Shown here one piece after another: positions 35,205 to 45,611 of a DNA stretch of 64,000 nt. The notes below the pieces were generated by a model. That model had not been told where the DNA came from and searched no databases. It worked only from the letters and a program-made list of their open reading frames with translations. A program made the translations under genes and the position numbers. The stretch lies in contig JARZZO010000003.1 of assembly GCA_030544215.1 (NCBI GenBank), forward strand, positions 23,755,879 to 23,819,878, written 5' to 3'. Positions within the stretch are counted from its first letter, which is position 1. Every line of letters starts with the position of its first letter. The DNA is from Zantedeschia hybrid cultivar (taxonomy: Eukaryota > Streptophyta > Magnoliopsida > Alismatales > Araceae).

Positions 35205-36300
35205 TTAAGGGTAAAACTTCTTCAGATACACCCCATTCCAAGGATGAGGTAATTCTTCTCCTTTTTCATTGATTAGGCGGTATGCATTACCTGAGTATGC
35301 TTCTTTGATTACAAATAGACCTTCCCAATTTTCTTGCAATTTATTCCTGGGACCAGGAATTTCGATCATTTTTCTCTTGAGTACCATTTCCCCAATTTCA
35401 AACTTTCTTTCAAGAACCTTCTTTGCATAGGAATCTTGCAATCCTATTTCTGTAAACTTGAGTGTGGTTTGCCGCCATTATCCTTTTTTCGTCTAATAGT
35501 TCCAGTTGGGTTAACATGGCTCTACGACGTTCAGCGTCGCTGATTCTATTATCCAACTGCACTTTTAGAGAAGGAAGGAGGATCTCATATGGAAGTACCG
35601 CATCTGTTCTGAATGTTAGTGCATAAGGTGTTTGTCCGGTGGGAGTTTGGACAGAAGTGCGATACGCCTAAAGAGCCTCGACTAGGCGATCAGACAAATC
35701 TGAGTAATTGTGAGATCTGCAAGTTTTTTTGATGATTCGAATGAGAGTTTTATTGGTGGCTTCGGGCTGGCCATTTCCTTGTGGGTAGTAATGCGAAGAG
35801 TGATGCAAATTAATGCCATACTTACTACACATGTCTTGGAGCTCCTGGGAGATGAATTGTGGTCCATTATTGGTGATGAGATCGCGCGGTGTCCCGAACC
35901 TGGCGAGAATGTTGCGCTTGATGAACTTCACCACTGTGGATGGTTTGATCTCCGCAAACGCTTCAGCTTCAGCCCATTTAGTGAAATACTCAGTGGCAGT
36001 TAAGATAAATGATTTCTTTTTTATTTCGCCTGATCGATCTTCCAGAGGTCCTATAACATCGAATGCCCACATGGCGAAGGGCCAAGGGGAAATGATGGGA
36101 TTGAGAGATAATGAAGGTGCATGAATCTTGTTAGCATGTAACTGACATTTCAAGCACCTTCGAACAAACATGGAACAGTCAGCCTCCATTGAAGGCCAAT
36201 AATAGGACATGAGAAGTTTCTGAGTTAAGGCGCGGCCATTGATATGACCACCACAATCGCTTGCATGAGCTGCTTCTATGACATGATGGATTTCGAATCA
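35205..36300 (-). pseudogene. integrase of Tat copy 2
   Basis: Minus-strand frames 35668-36210 and 35205-35441. The catalytic core is complete: Asp in AFDVIGPLEDRSG, Asp in LITNNGPQFISQ (the usual TDNG is TNNG, so the catalytic Asp is changed to Asn), Glu in NGQPEATNK. The C-terminal module (NWEGLFVIKEAYSGNAYRL, ending HPWNGVYLKKFYP) follows after a stop near 35667 and a shift near 35440. The zinc region (CLKC, 36140-36170) is joined to the upstream frame through a short deletion near 36298. Inactive. Confidence 0.85.
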
Positions 36301-37499
36301 TTTAGACACCGAAGGAGTACCCCAGTGAAGGATCTTCTAAAAAGAAGTCCGCCTAAGATACGGTAGCACTGAGATGCTCGGTGGATTGCCTTGCGGTCAG
36401 AAGTTGTGGCATAAGATGGGAATGATCCATCGCGAAGGTAGTTCATGATATCAAAATACCACGGATTTCCATCATCCCAATCGGGGGTGAGTTCTTCCAT
36501 GATAGCAGAGACATGTTCAGATGAGAGAAGGAATTGCTGGAACCAAGGGTCCCGAAAAGAGGGTGAGTCTTGCTTGCGTATAGTGATGGCTACTGAGCTT
36601 TTGGTGATGGGAATTTCTAGTGCTGAAGATAAGAAGGCTAGGGCATCTGCTAGGATGTTCTGGGACCTAGGCACATGTACATAGGTAATCTTTCTGAAAC
36701 GCCTGGCTAGCAATCTCACCAACTCCTGATACGGCTTCAATTTTGGATCCCAGGTCTGATACTTGCCCTCGGTTTGACGAAGAATCAATTGAGAATCTCC
36801 AATTATTCTTAATTCTATGACTTTGAGAACCAATGCCAATTTAAAGCCAGTTAGGAGAGCCTCATATTCAGTGACATTGTTGGTCACTGAGAAGGAGAGT
36901 TGGCAAACATGCGGAATACTTACCCCTTCTGGAGATACAAGGACCACTCCTACCCCACTGCCTTGAGAATTAAGTGCCCCATCGAAGTGAAGGACCCAGG
37001 AAGGAGTATCATCCACTATTAGACCCAACTCTTCATCCGGGAATTCATTGTTGGCAGGCGAGAATGTAGGCAGCAGATGATGAGCTAGGTGCTCGGCAAT
37101 TGCTTGCCCCTTTACAGCCTTCTGATTTACATAGGTAATATCAAATTGGTTCAAGAAGGTCTGCCACCGCACCAGCCTATCTGTTACAACTGGCCACTCT
37201 AGCAAATATTTTATCGCGTCTATTCTTGCCAGAAGTTTAACCTTCTCGGCGAGGAAGTAGTGCTTCAATTTCTGCACTATCCAGACGGCGGCCGCACATG
37301 TTCTTTCTATGGCAGTGTATCGCTTTTCAGCATTGTTGAAGAGCTTGGAGAGATAGTACACTGCTCTTTCTTTTTTCTCGTCGTCAAATTGGGCCAATAC
37401 TGCTCCAGCTAATTCTTCAGTGGTGGAGATATATAGCAATAAAGGTCGCCCTGGGATAGGAGCCATAAGAACTGGTGGATTGAGGAGATAACTCTTCAA
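36276..37499 (-). pseudogene. RNase H, second RNase H and integrase start of Tat copy 2
   Basis: The longest intact pol piece of copy 2, 407 residues. It opens within the retroviral-type RNase H (NPPVLMAPIPGRPLLLYIST, then RYTAIERTCAAAVWIVQKLK), continues through a connector to an unbroken archaeal-type RNase H (Asp in WVLHFDGALNSQGSG, Glu in NVTEYEALLTGFKLA, Asp in RIIGDSQL, and SQNILADALAFL) and ends in the pre-integrase region (RKAIHRASQCYRILGG) where a small deletion shifts the frame. It shows directly that the two RNase H domains lie in one polyprotein, the Tat hallmark. Confidence 0.87.
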
Positions 37500-37529
37500 C
37501 TCGACGAAGGCCTTTTGACACTTATCACT

Positions 37530-38989
37530 CTAAATAAACGTTGCCCCTCCTTTCAATAAATCATAAAAGGGTTTACATCTCACAGAGTGTTGAGATATGA
37601 ATCGTCTGATAAATTGCAGACGGCCGATGAGACCCTTTATATCCCTGACATTTTTAGGAGGGGGCATTTCCACTATCACCTTTACTTTGTCCGGATCGAC
37701 CTCAATCCCCCTTACGCTTACCATGAACCCTAGCAATTTACCATAGGAAACACCGAATACACACTTTTATGGATTCATTTTCAGTTGGTGCTCTCTTGAC
37801 CTCTACATTATAGCCCTAAGAACTTGAGCATGCTCCTTCCTGGTTTTAGACTTCACTGAGATATCATCCACATAAACCTCCATATCGATGTGAATCATGT
37901 CATGAAAGATTGCCATCATTGCCCTCTGGTAGGTAGCTTCAGCGTTCTTAAGCCTAATGGTATGACCATGTAGCAATAAGTTCCCCATGGGGTTATGAAA
38001 GATGTCTTCTCTTAGTCTTCTTTAGCTAGTCGGATTTGATTATATCCCGAAAAACCATCCATGAAGGACAACATCTCAAATCCATTCGTATTATCTACTA
38101 GCAAGTCTATATGAGGAACTGGGAAATCATCCTTTGGACATGCTTGATTGAGGTTGCAGAAGTCTATGCAAACCCTAACATTTCCGTCCTTTTTTTCCAC
38201 GGGGACGATATTAGCTACCTACTTAGGATAGAGCACTACCCGAATGAACTTGGCCTTGTGTAATTTGTCAACCTCTTCTTTTACCTTAAGTGCTAATTCC
38301 GGTTGTAGCCGTCTTAACTTTTGTTTCACGGGTCTGGCATCAGGCTTAAGGATTAACCGATGTTCCACCAACTCTGTGTTTAATTCGGGCATATCCTCAT
38401 ATGACCAAGCAAACCCGTCAGGATATTCTCGGAGTATAGCTATTATGGACCCTTCTTCTTCCGGACTCAATTTAGCACTAATTAGCACTATCTTCGGATC
38501 CTTCTCTGTTCCAAGGTTGACTTCTTTAGTGGGTTCGTCGACGGCTGACGAAGGTTCATCAAACCGTCTCGTCCCATTGACAAGTGGTTCGGCCAAGTCA
38601 TCGTCCTCTTCTCCTTTATTAAGCTCAAATACTCCTAGGCCATCATTGCAAGATTCAACTTTCACAAGCTCCAATGGCTCAGAGATGACCCCTATCTGAA
38701 GAAACTTGTCAACTTTGTTCAAAACCTTACACCTATTTGCTAACTCCTGAACTAAGAAAGATGGAACCTGCTTAGCCCTACAATTCCTAGACAAGGAGGA
38801 GGCTATCCTAATTCCTAAACTACTATGTACATGACCCGGAGAATGAGTCAGGTTTGTCCCAGATGGGACAAAGGTGGATCCTTGGGATAAAGATTCAATG
38901 ATGGCGGGGTTGCCCCACCATGTAAGTTCCTCAAAAGTGACCTCGCGCCCTTCATGATGAGAATTGGAGTTTTTTTTTTTATTGACCAA
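37530..38989 (-). pseudogene. reverse transcriptase of Tat copy 2
   Basis: Minus-strand frames 38219-38989, 38012-38200, 37803-37988 and 37530-37736. Visible: RVCIDFCNLNQACPKDDFPVP, FMDGFSGYNQIRLAKED, NAEATYQRAMMAIFHDMIH, the catalytic VYVDDISVKSK and the thumb MPPPKNVRDIKGLIGRLQF. The palm is split by a one-base loss (near 37970) and by stops. The upstream 256-residue frame covers the spacer and the first polymerase motifs (KPDARPVKQKLRRLQPELAL). Inactive. Confidence 0.85.
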
Positions 38990-39549
38990 ATGCCTCTAAC
39001 GTGAAACATTCAGAAGAATGGGCGTCGACCGGCGCCGGGAGCATCAGGATGGAAGGTGGGTGGAACAAGAAAGGAATGAACGTGGCAGGAGCCGATTCAT
39101 TCTTGACCAAAAAGAGCCCTATCTGTGGGCTATCTAATTCATGAAACAAGGATGTTATGCCGAAATCTTCTTCATTTTCCTCTCGACTATCTCCGTTCTC
39201 TTCTTGTACTCCCTCTTCTATTCTAAGCAACTCCTACTCTTTTCTCACAAAGTGATTCATGAGGGACCATTTTTTTGTCTTTTTTGTTGGTTCAGTTGAC
39301 TTATAACCCAGGCCAAATCTCCTGATGATAGGGTTCTCTAAAATAAGGTCACGAATGCCTTGTTCTTCTCTTCCTACCTAACCCAGAGCCTGAACTATAC
39401 CGCATCTTATCCATGAGCTGCCAACCTATGCCGGGCCTGGGATGAGAATTGACTGATGAAAGAACGGGTTCTTTGCCTTTCTTGGAAGTTATCATAAATG
39501 GAATCTGTTCTACTATTACTGAGTCCAGTGACTCGATATAGGGAGTGCT
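38990..39549 (-). other. protease-to-polymerase spacer of Tat copy 2
   Basis: Polyprotein spacer; the frame 38979-39230 is readable (LRIEEGVQEENGDSREENEE and so on). No domain recognised. Homologous to 18925-19440. Confidence 0.5.
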
Positions 39550-39912
39550 TTAGACCTTTACAATTTTTCCATTATACGGGAACTTATAGCACTGGTGGTT
39601 GGTGGATGGGACCCCCAAGGTTTGGTCCATCCAAGGTCTCCCTAGAATAGCATTGTAGATGGGCTTAACATCTAAGATGTAGAATTCCGAAATCATGGCT
39701 ACCGAGCCGATTTCCAGTCGTAGGAAGATTTTTCCATATGCTGGTCTTTGAGAATTATCATAGGCCGAGACCATCATAGAGGTGGACTCAATCTTCTCTG
39801 GATCTATCCCTATCTTCTTGAGGGTCTTGAGGGGACAGACGTTGATACATGCTCCGGTATCCAATAAAATGGAGTCTACTGAATGACCATTGAGAGTGGC
39901 AGTTAGGCACAA
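39550..39912 (-). pseudogene. retropepsin-type protease of Tat copy 2
   Basis: Same protease as 19441-19899: active site SILLDTGACINVCPLKTL, then MMVSAYDNSQRP, SEFYILDVKPIYNAILGRPWM. It is in a different frame from gag because the poly-C tract at 39931-39944 has 14 bases instead of 10. A stop also ends it at about 39550, earlier than in copy 1. Confidence 0.85.
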
Positions 39913-41693
39913 AGGGAGAGATCGGCACTCGGGGGGGGGGGGGGCAGATCCTTTTCTGGGAAGGATATCATGGAGGTCTGAGTGACCGAGAGGATAGCAT
40001 TAGTGACTCCTCCAATAGGAAGATCTTCATTGACCATGATTTGCTGTAAGAAATTAAACAGCATTTCCCTATGTGTGGAAGATTTCCGGATAAGCTCAAG
40101 GATAGAGATCTTGGCAGGAGTTTTCTCCAAATGCTGGAGGATGTCATATTCAGATTGGACATTTCTCGCAGTAGGGATTGAGTTATCCTGGGAGTCCAAG
40201 GGTTGACTTGGAGGAATAATGTGATTCCTAAGCGTTACTCCCACCGAGATTGGATCTGCTTCATTCGTTGGTGACCTTATAGGATTGAGGCAGGTCATCG
40301 ACCCCTGATTCTTGGTTGGGCAGAAGACGGATAGGGTGGGTCCTTCAGCTGTGATCGGAGGGATCTGAATGAGGGTGACTGGCTTGAGGATTGCTGGTTG
40401 TTCTTTGGGTCGGATTAGGACCAAAGGCTTGTCTTGGGAGATCGTGGAGACTTCTGGGGTGAATCCTCTAGTCTCATGTGACCAAGTGGGATCTTGATGT
40501 TTTATCCCAGATCCTTCATACTCCCAATATTGTTCTCTGCAGACTACTCTGGGTTCCAGGTCTTTGATCAAAGTATTGACCTTACTTTGAGAACTGGAGG
40601 GATCTTGGGCTGCTTGATGAGAAGGTAACGGATATTTCACAATTCCTAACTCCTTCTTGGCATTTAAAGCATCAATAGCCTTCTTCATATCCTCCCAGTT
40701 TATTCGACCTTCATCATTCAGGTCATACACCCAATCCCTAAAAGTGAAGTAGTTGTAGATCGTGTGACCTGGGACCCTGTGGTAGGGGCAATACCTGGAT
40801 GTGTCCGCACTGTGCGGAACACCTTCTCGTTGAGGTGGGAGTTTAATGGCATTGCAGGCTAGCAAAGCATAAAAAATGTCTACTAACAATTCTGGCATAG
40901 GTGGATAGAATGCACGTTTAGCCATAGGACGACTATAATTAGTCGGGGGAGGAACAACTGAGTATTGTTTCTTATTGGGCTGAGCATCAGACTTAGGTTG
41001 AGAATTGGGAATCCTGGTTGGCTGGGCTAGCACACTAACCTGCACATTGATGGTGACTCCTTCTGTGGTGGGAGTAGGTGTGGCTTTGTTGTTCCTATTT
41101 CTGTTCTCAAAGAACGAGGGCAGCGTGGAGTCTCGGATTTGAGACTGAACTACTCTAGCTTGATTATATAGCTGAGCGAATGTTTGAAGTTCGCTAACCA
41201 TGAGAATAGCTAGGAGCTGAGGGGTAGCGTTGTTAACAAGCATAGTGACAACTTGGGCTTCAGAGATGACAACCTTTGCTCTAGAGGCCATGGCTCTGCA
41301 CCTATTAGCAAAGTGAGTGAAGTCTTCGTCAGACTTCATTTTTTCCATTACGAGATCAGATAAGGTAGGGGGCAAGGCTGCCATGTGATTGAAATGGGCG
41401 ATGAATCTTTCAGAGACCATATCGAAATTGATTAGGTCAGTGGCTGGTAGAGAAGAAAACCATCTCAAGGCCTCTCCCTCGAGAGACTTCTGAAAGAGGT
41501 GGACAAGGAGGACTCTGTCAAAGAGCCATTGGTGAGAATCCTTAAGAAACCCTGATAAGTGATGATGTGGGTCAGTGGTACCATCGTACTTCCTATACTT
41601 AGGCACTTTAAATCCTGGTGGGAAGTAGGTTGTAGGGAGATTACAGTAGCTCGAAAGGGAATGAGGTTGTCTCAGGATGAGATTTTCGGCCAT
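39903..41693 (-). pseudogene. gag core of Tat copy 2, long open frame
   Basis: A 596-residue minus-strand frame that preserves most of gag: DPHHHLSGFLKDSHQWLFDR and LFQKSLEGEALRWFSSLP (capsid), FANRCRAMASRAKVV, a linker, then a zinc-knuckle-like CPYHRVPGHTIYN and a Pro/Gln-rich end that runs into the poly-C tract. Its N-terminal part lies at 44403-44840, separated by a stop and by the solo B LTR. It is the best template for reading the broken copy 1 gag. Confidence 0.85.
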
Positions 41694-41758
41694 AAGTTAC
41701 CGCACACAAGTCTCGACCTCATTCTTGTAGATGAACTCTTCCTGCTTGGGAGGTGTGA

Positions 41759-44402
41759 TGTAACGACCCGCCACCCTATAATCGAAAACCCGATTACTAA
41801 ATAGGTATCATATCATTATCTACGGGTTCACACCCAGATCTCATACAACACATCTGGAGGAGTAAGCGTTAAACAAGGCTAAATATAACAATCACACGGA
41901 CTTCAAGGAAAATACAAGTGCGCAGGAAGGAAATTAATAATGTCCGTACACAGTCCGACAATAATTACATGGTCCAAACAATTAAATAAGTACAGGCAGA
42001 AGCAAAGTACAACAACATCGGGGCATACCCCGGAACTGAGATAGCTGCTAGTCCGCACACCAAGGAGAACACCACACGCCACCACTCGCCAAGAAGTCCA
42101 CACTTGAAACTGCAGGGAGTGAGCCACACCAGAATTGGGCTCAGTAGGGATCATCTGATCCCCGCCTCCCACTCACACACCCACAAGTATAATGATACAA
42201 TATGAAGGCAATTAAGTAAAGCAGTAAACACAGCTCCCAAAACCCGATATGGAACATACGCATTAGTAATGCAACAAGCACAGTTCTAAGCAACTCAAGT
42301 AGTCCAACTCAATACCGTAATTCATAATCAAGGATCCGGCTAAACGATCAAACCACATTGTCGACCGTGGACAAACATCGCCTCACAACACCACCAACGC
42401 TCACGCCTGTCCACCCCTACGGTGTTCCGGGCACCGTAGGGTGAGGTAGTGAGTCAAACTAGGACTAACTGGGACCAGTGAACCCCCACCGCCCAGTTAC
42501 GTGTGCACACAAGCAGTCTAGACTACTGTCCTATCGATCAGACTTCCCTCAACGCTAGGCCTCGACGCTTCAAGAGGGCCTTGGGGACCAGCGAAACCCC
42601 CATCAAGCCGAAGCTATAGGGACTACCCGTAACCCTAACCTCCCAGGTCACATCAGGCCAAAGGGCGAAGGGTACCACTCGTAACCTCGATATCTCAGGT
42701 TACATCAGGCCCAGTGGCAAAAGGGTAAAACTCCAGCAACACCACACCCACCTCCACAGTGAGAAACACGCCGGAAGCTGCCACGACAAACTAGGAAAGC
42801 ACCGACCCGTTGAGACCAAACAGTAACCCCTCAGATAGCGCGCTGGCTACTCCAGCTCGACGGGCTCTAGGTGGTTCTGCTTCCCCCAGCCATAGGTGAA
42901 ACACAACATGTACCCCTCCCACACCGGTACGGCAACAATGCCACACAGACACCAAGGCCCTCCCACTTCGGCACAAGGCGACAAACGTAAACCACAACTG
43001 TTCTGACTCCACAATCGCATAAGCACACACACACACACGATGCGATCCCAATCATACAGAAATCCTCAGCCTCGATGTATGATTTAAAGCATTCACTTGA
43101 TTGAACTATCTAACAGTGAAAACACATATTAATATCATGAATTATTGTGATTCTACCTTGAATCGCATCGCCCGTGGCCGACGCCATTCAAGCATCCTAA
43201 ATTGGTTCATATAAACTCAGCCTCATAATATGGCCTAAAAGGCGTCGTGCCTAGTCGTCGTCTTTTAAAACGCGTCGCTGTCCCTAGCCGCCGGATAGCG
43301 ACAGAAACAGAGACAGACTACGGTTAATTCACTTAAAACGCGTCATCCTGGGAAGCCGCCGTTTGAAAGGCGTCGCTGTCCCTAGACGCCATTCACAACA
43401 GAACTTTATTCTGACAGAAGCCACTTCTGGTACAATTTCTGCCTAAATGGCGTCGTGCTGGCTCGTCACCATTTTGAACGGTGTCGTCTGAGCGCGACGT
43501 CATTTAGAGCAAGAAACCTGGTTTCTGCAACTCAACCCGAGGGCTCCCTTCCACCCCAAAATCACCCCAAAAACACTCCAAAACAGGAGATGAAAAGGGG
43601 AAACCAATTCACCACGTGAAACCCACAAATCCCCATTCATGAAAACGGCCATTTCCACTAAGAAACCCCCTTAACATGCTCATTCTACCCCAAACCTCCA
43701 TACATGCATCATGCTTCACAACGGGAAACACGAATGAAACAACCACATTACATGCAAGGTTCGTCCCCCTACTGGTTACTTGAACTCCTCCTGGTTCCGT
43801 GCCGCCGAACCGCCGCACCGCAGACCGCCGCCGGTACCTCCAAGGATGTCGTCACTCCGCCGGGACGTCGGCCGCCGCCCGGAGAATGAAGCACCGCGAA
43901 GGAAGTGGTGATGGTAGTGGTGAGAGGTAGAGAGGTGTTGGAGTGGTGGAAGAGGAAGAAAGGGAAGGGGAAAGGGAAGGAGGGATCAGAGAGGGCGGAG
44001 AGAGGGAAGAGAGAGAGAGAGAAGGAGAGAATGAGAGAAATGAGGGAAGGCTCGCAGGGTCAATCTGAAACAGGTTAAAACGCGTCATGCGAGGTGGACG
44101 CCTATCAGCTAATATGACAGGCCGTACACTGACAGACCAGGGTCGTACTCTGAATGGCGTCGTCCATCAAGGATGCCGTTCAGACGACAAGACCGTGGCC
44201 GTACTCTCGCGGCCCGAAGCCAGCCCACGTGGCACAATAGCAACCTAGCTAAATGGCGTCCACACGGCAAGATGCCATTCGAAAGACGTCGTGCACCCTA
44301 GACGTCATTTAAAAGGCACACCCCCAGACCTATCAGGGCCCAAACTAGGGGGTCCGGCCCGAAACCGACCCGATAACTGAACCCGAATCCTCAATCCTTA
44401 CA
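41759..44402 (-). mobile_element. solo LTR of family B inside Tat gag
   Basis: 2644 bp, plus-strand ends TGTAACGACC and ATCCTTACA. The TSD TGTGA is at 41754-41758 and 44403-44407. Tat copy 1 at about 21676 has the unoccupied site with a single TGTGA, so this is a clean insertion after the two copies diverged. About eleven 34-bp GGCGTC dyads lie at 43157-44320. A CA microsatellite is at about 43026-43038. No internal region or primer site, hence solo. Confidence 0.93.
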
Positions 44403-44840
44403 TGTGACCTGGTTGATGAGATTAGATGGAATTGTTTGAGCTGGCATTGTTTGATTAACCTGGGGTCGGCTAGAAGATCTTTGGAATTGAGTCTTCCGAG
44501 GAGTGGCATCCTGGATTTTGCCACGGGAGACTAACTGGATACGTTGATCAGGAGTATAACGTGATAATACAGCAATAACTTCCGGATCTTCTCCAGGATT
44601 TTGGAATGTTCTACTTGAAACTACCAGCTCATCTTCTCCTTGCGAGGTAGAAGAGTCATCAAAATCCTTCCTTGGAAGTCCTTCTCTAGATGCTTAGAGC
44701 ATACCTATGAAGGTTTGTTGTGGATCTTCTTCAATTTCAAATAGAGGGTTGTGTGTGACATTGTTACCAAACTCATCCATGTCATCATACACAGTGTTAA
44801 CATATATTCGATTCATTATGAAACACAAATCCTAAAAGAT
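44403..44840 (-). pseudogene. N-terminal gag of Tat copy 2, split off by the solo LTR
   Basis: Continuation of gag beyond the inserted LTR: matches 21669-22085 (YVNTVYDDMDEFGNN at the start, then SSTSQGEDELVVSSRTFQNP). It has a short extra segment (THNPLFE) not in copy 1 and a CAA-to-TAA stop near 44697. Confidence 0.8.
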
Positions 44841-45606
44841 TTTATATTTCACTTGAAAGGTTAACCGTGTATTATGAGTGTTGGTTTCTAACAAATCAAG
44901 TTCAAACCCTTAACGACCCTATATTCTCCTTTCAAAACCTGTTCCACCATAGTTTAGTTAGGTGTCTTTGATTTAGAAATAATTCTCTCAGTGACGCCTA
45001 TGGGCGGATGATTGTGAATGGAAAGACTCGATTCCACACACAAACTCAGGTTCCTATTAGGTGGTTTTAGGTACAACTTGCTCGGCGGCCAAGTGTGAAT
45101 CCCTACGCAGAGACTCACGGAGGTTCCCAACAGAATAAGACTAGTCACACTTGAGTGGAAATCCTCAGGTGGATAGTCAAATACTGTGGGAGAGGTGACT
45201 AGAGATGTGATGCCGGCTCTTCCTTGAAACCCCCGCGGAGAGTACCCTGAAAAACCCAGTAACTTAACAAAGCCAGAACATACAATGAATATCAATAGCG
45301 AAAGTAGTTAGCACACATGGACAGCACACATGGACGGCCAATAGAGTAGTCGTAAAAGTACGGAGGACGTCCAGCTGATTGTCCGTCAAAGGGGGAGGAC
45401 GGCCAGGGGATTGGCCGTCCAAGGGAGAGGACAGCCAGGGGATTGGCCGTCCAAATGAGAGGACGGCCGAGAACCTGGCCGTCTAGAAACCTAGATGGCC
45501 AGCAAGTAGCCGTCCAAGATGTTGGACGGCCGACAGTTTGGCCGTCCGATAGCTTGGATGGCCAAGCTACAGGCCGTCCAGATTAAAAAATAAAAAATGT
45601 CACGCC
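44841..45606. other. leader of Tat copy 2, unrelated to copy 1
   Basis: After about 150 bases shared with copy 1, the sequence from about 44995 is unrelated to the copy 1 leader. 44995-45330 is unremarkable non-coding sequence; 45363-45581 is a tandem dyad array. The rest of the leader (56534-56598) with the primer site lies beyond inserted element C. Confidence 0.75.
45363..45581. repeat. tandem dyad array, GGACGGCC / GGCCGTCC arms
   Basis: Seven dyads in about 220 bp, at about 45363, 45395, 45426, 45458, 45491, 45522 and 45552. Most have 10-base arms and an 8-base spacer (28 bp). Spacers differ (AGGGGATT, GAGAACCT, GACAGTTT, AAGCTACA) while arms are kept. The same arm appears upstream of, and in intron 1 of, the plant-mobile-domain genes. 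Confidence 0.88.
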
Positions 45607-45611
45607 CTTAC
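45607..45611. other. left TSD of element C
   Basis: CTTAC immediately before TGATAAAG; the same five bases at 56529-56533 follow the right LTR. This shows that C integrated as a complete element. Confidence 0.93.

Noticed and set aside
42791..43055. Overlapping minus-strand ORFs in the solo B LTR
   Set aside because: Three frames are open at once, and the region is an LTR bounded by a TSD; no support for coding.
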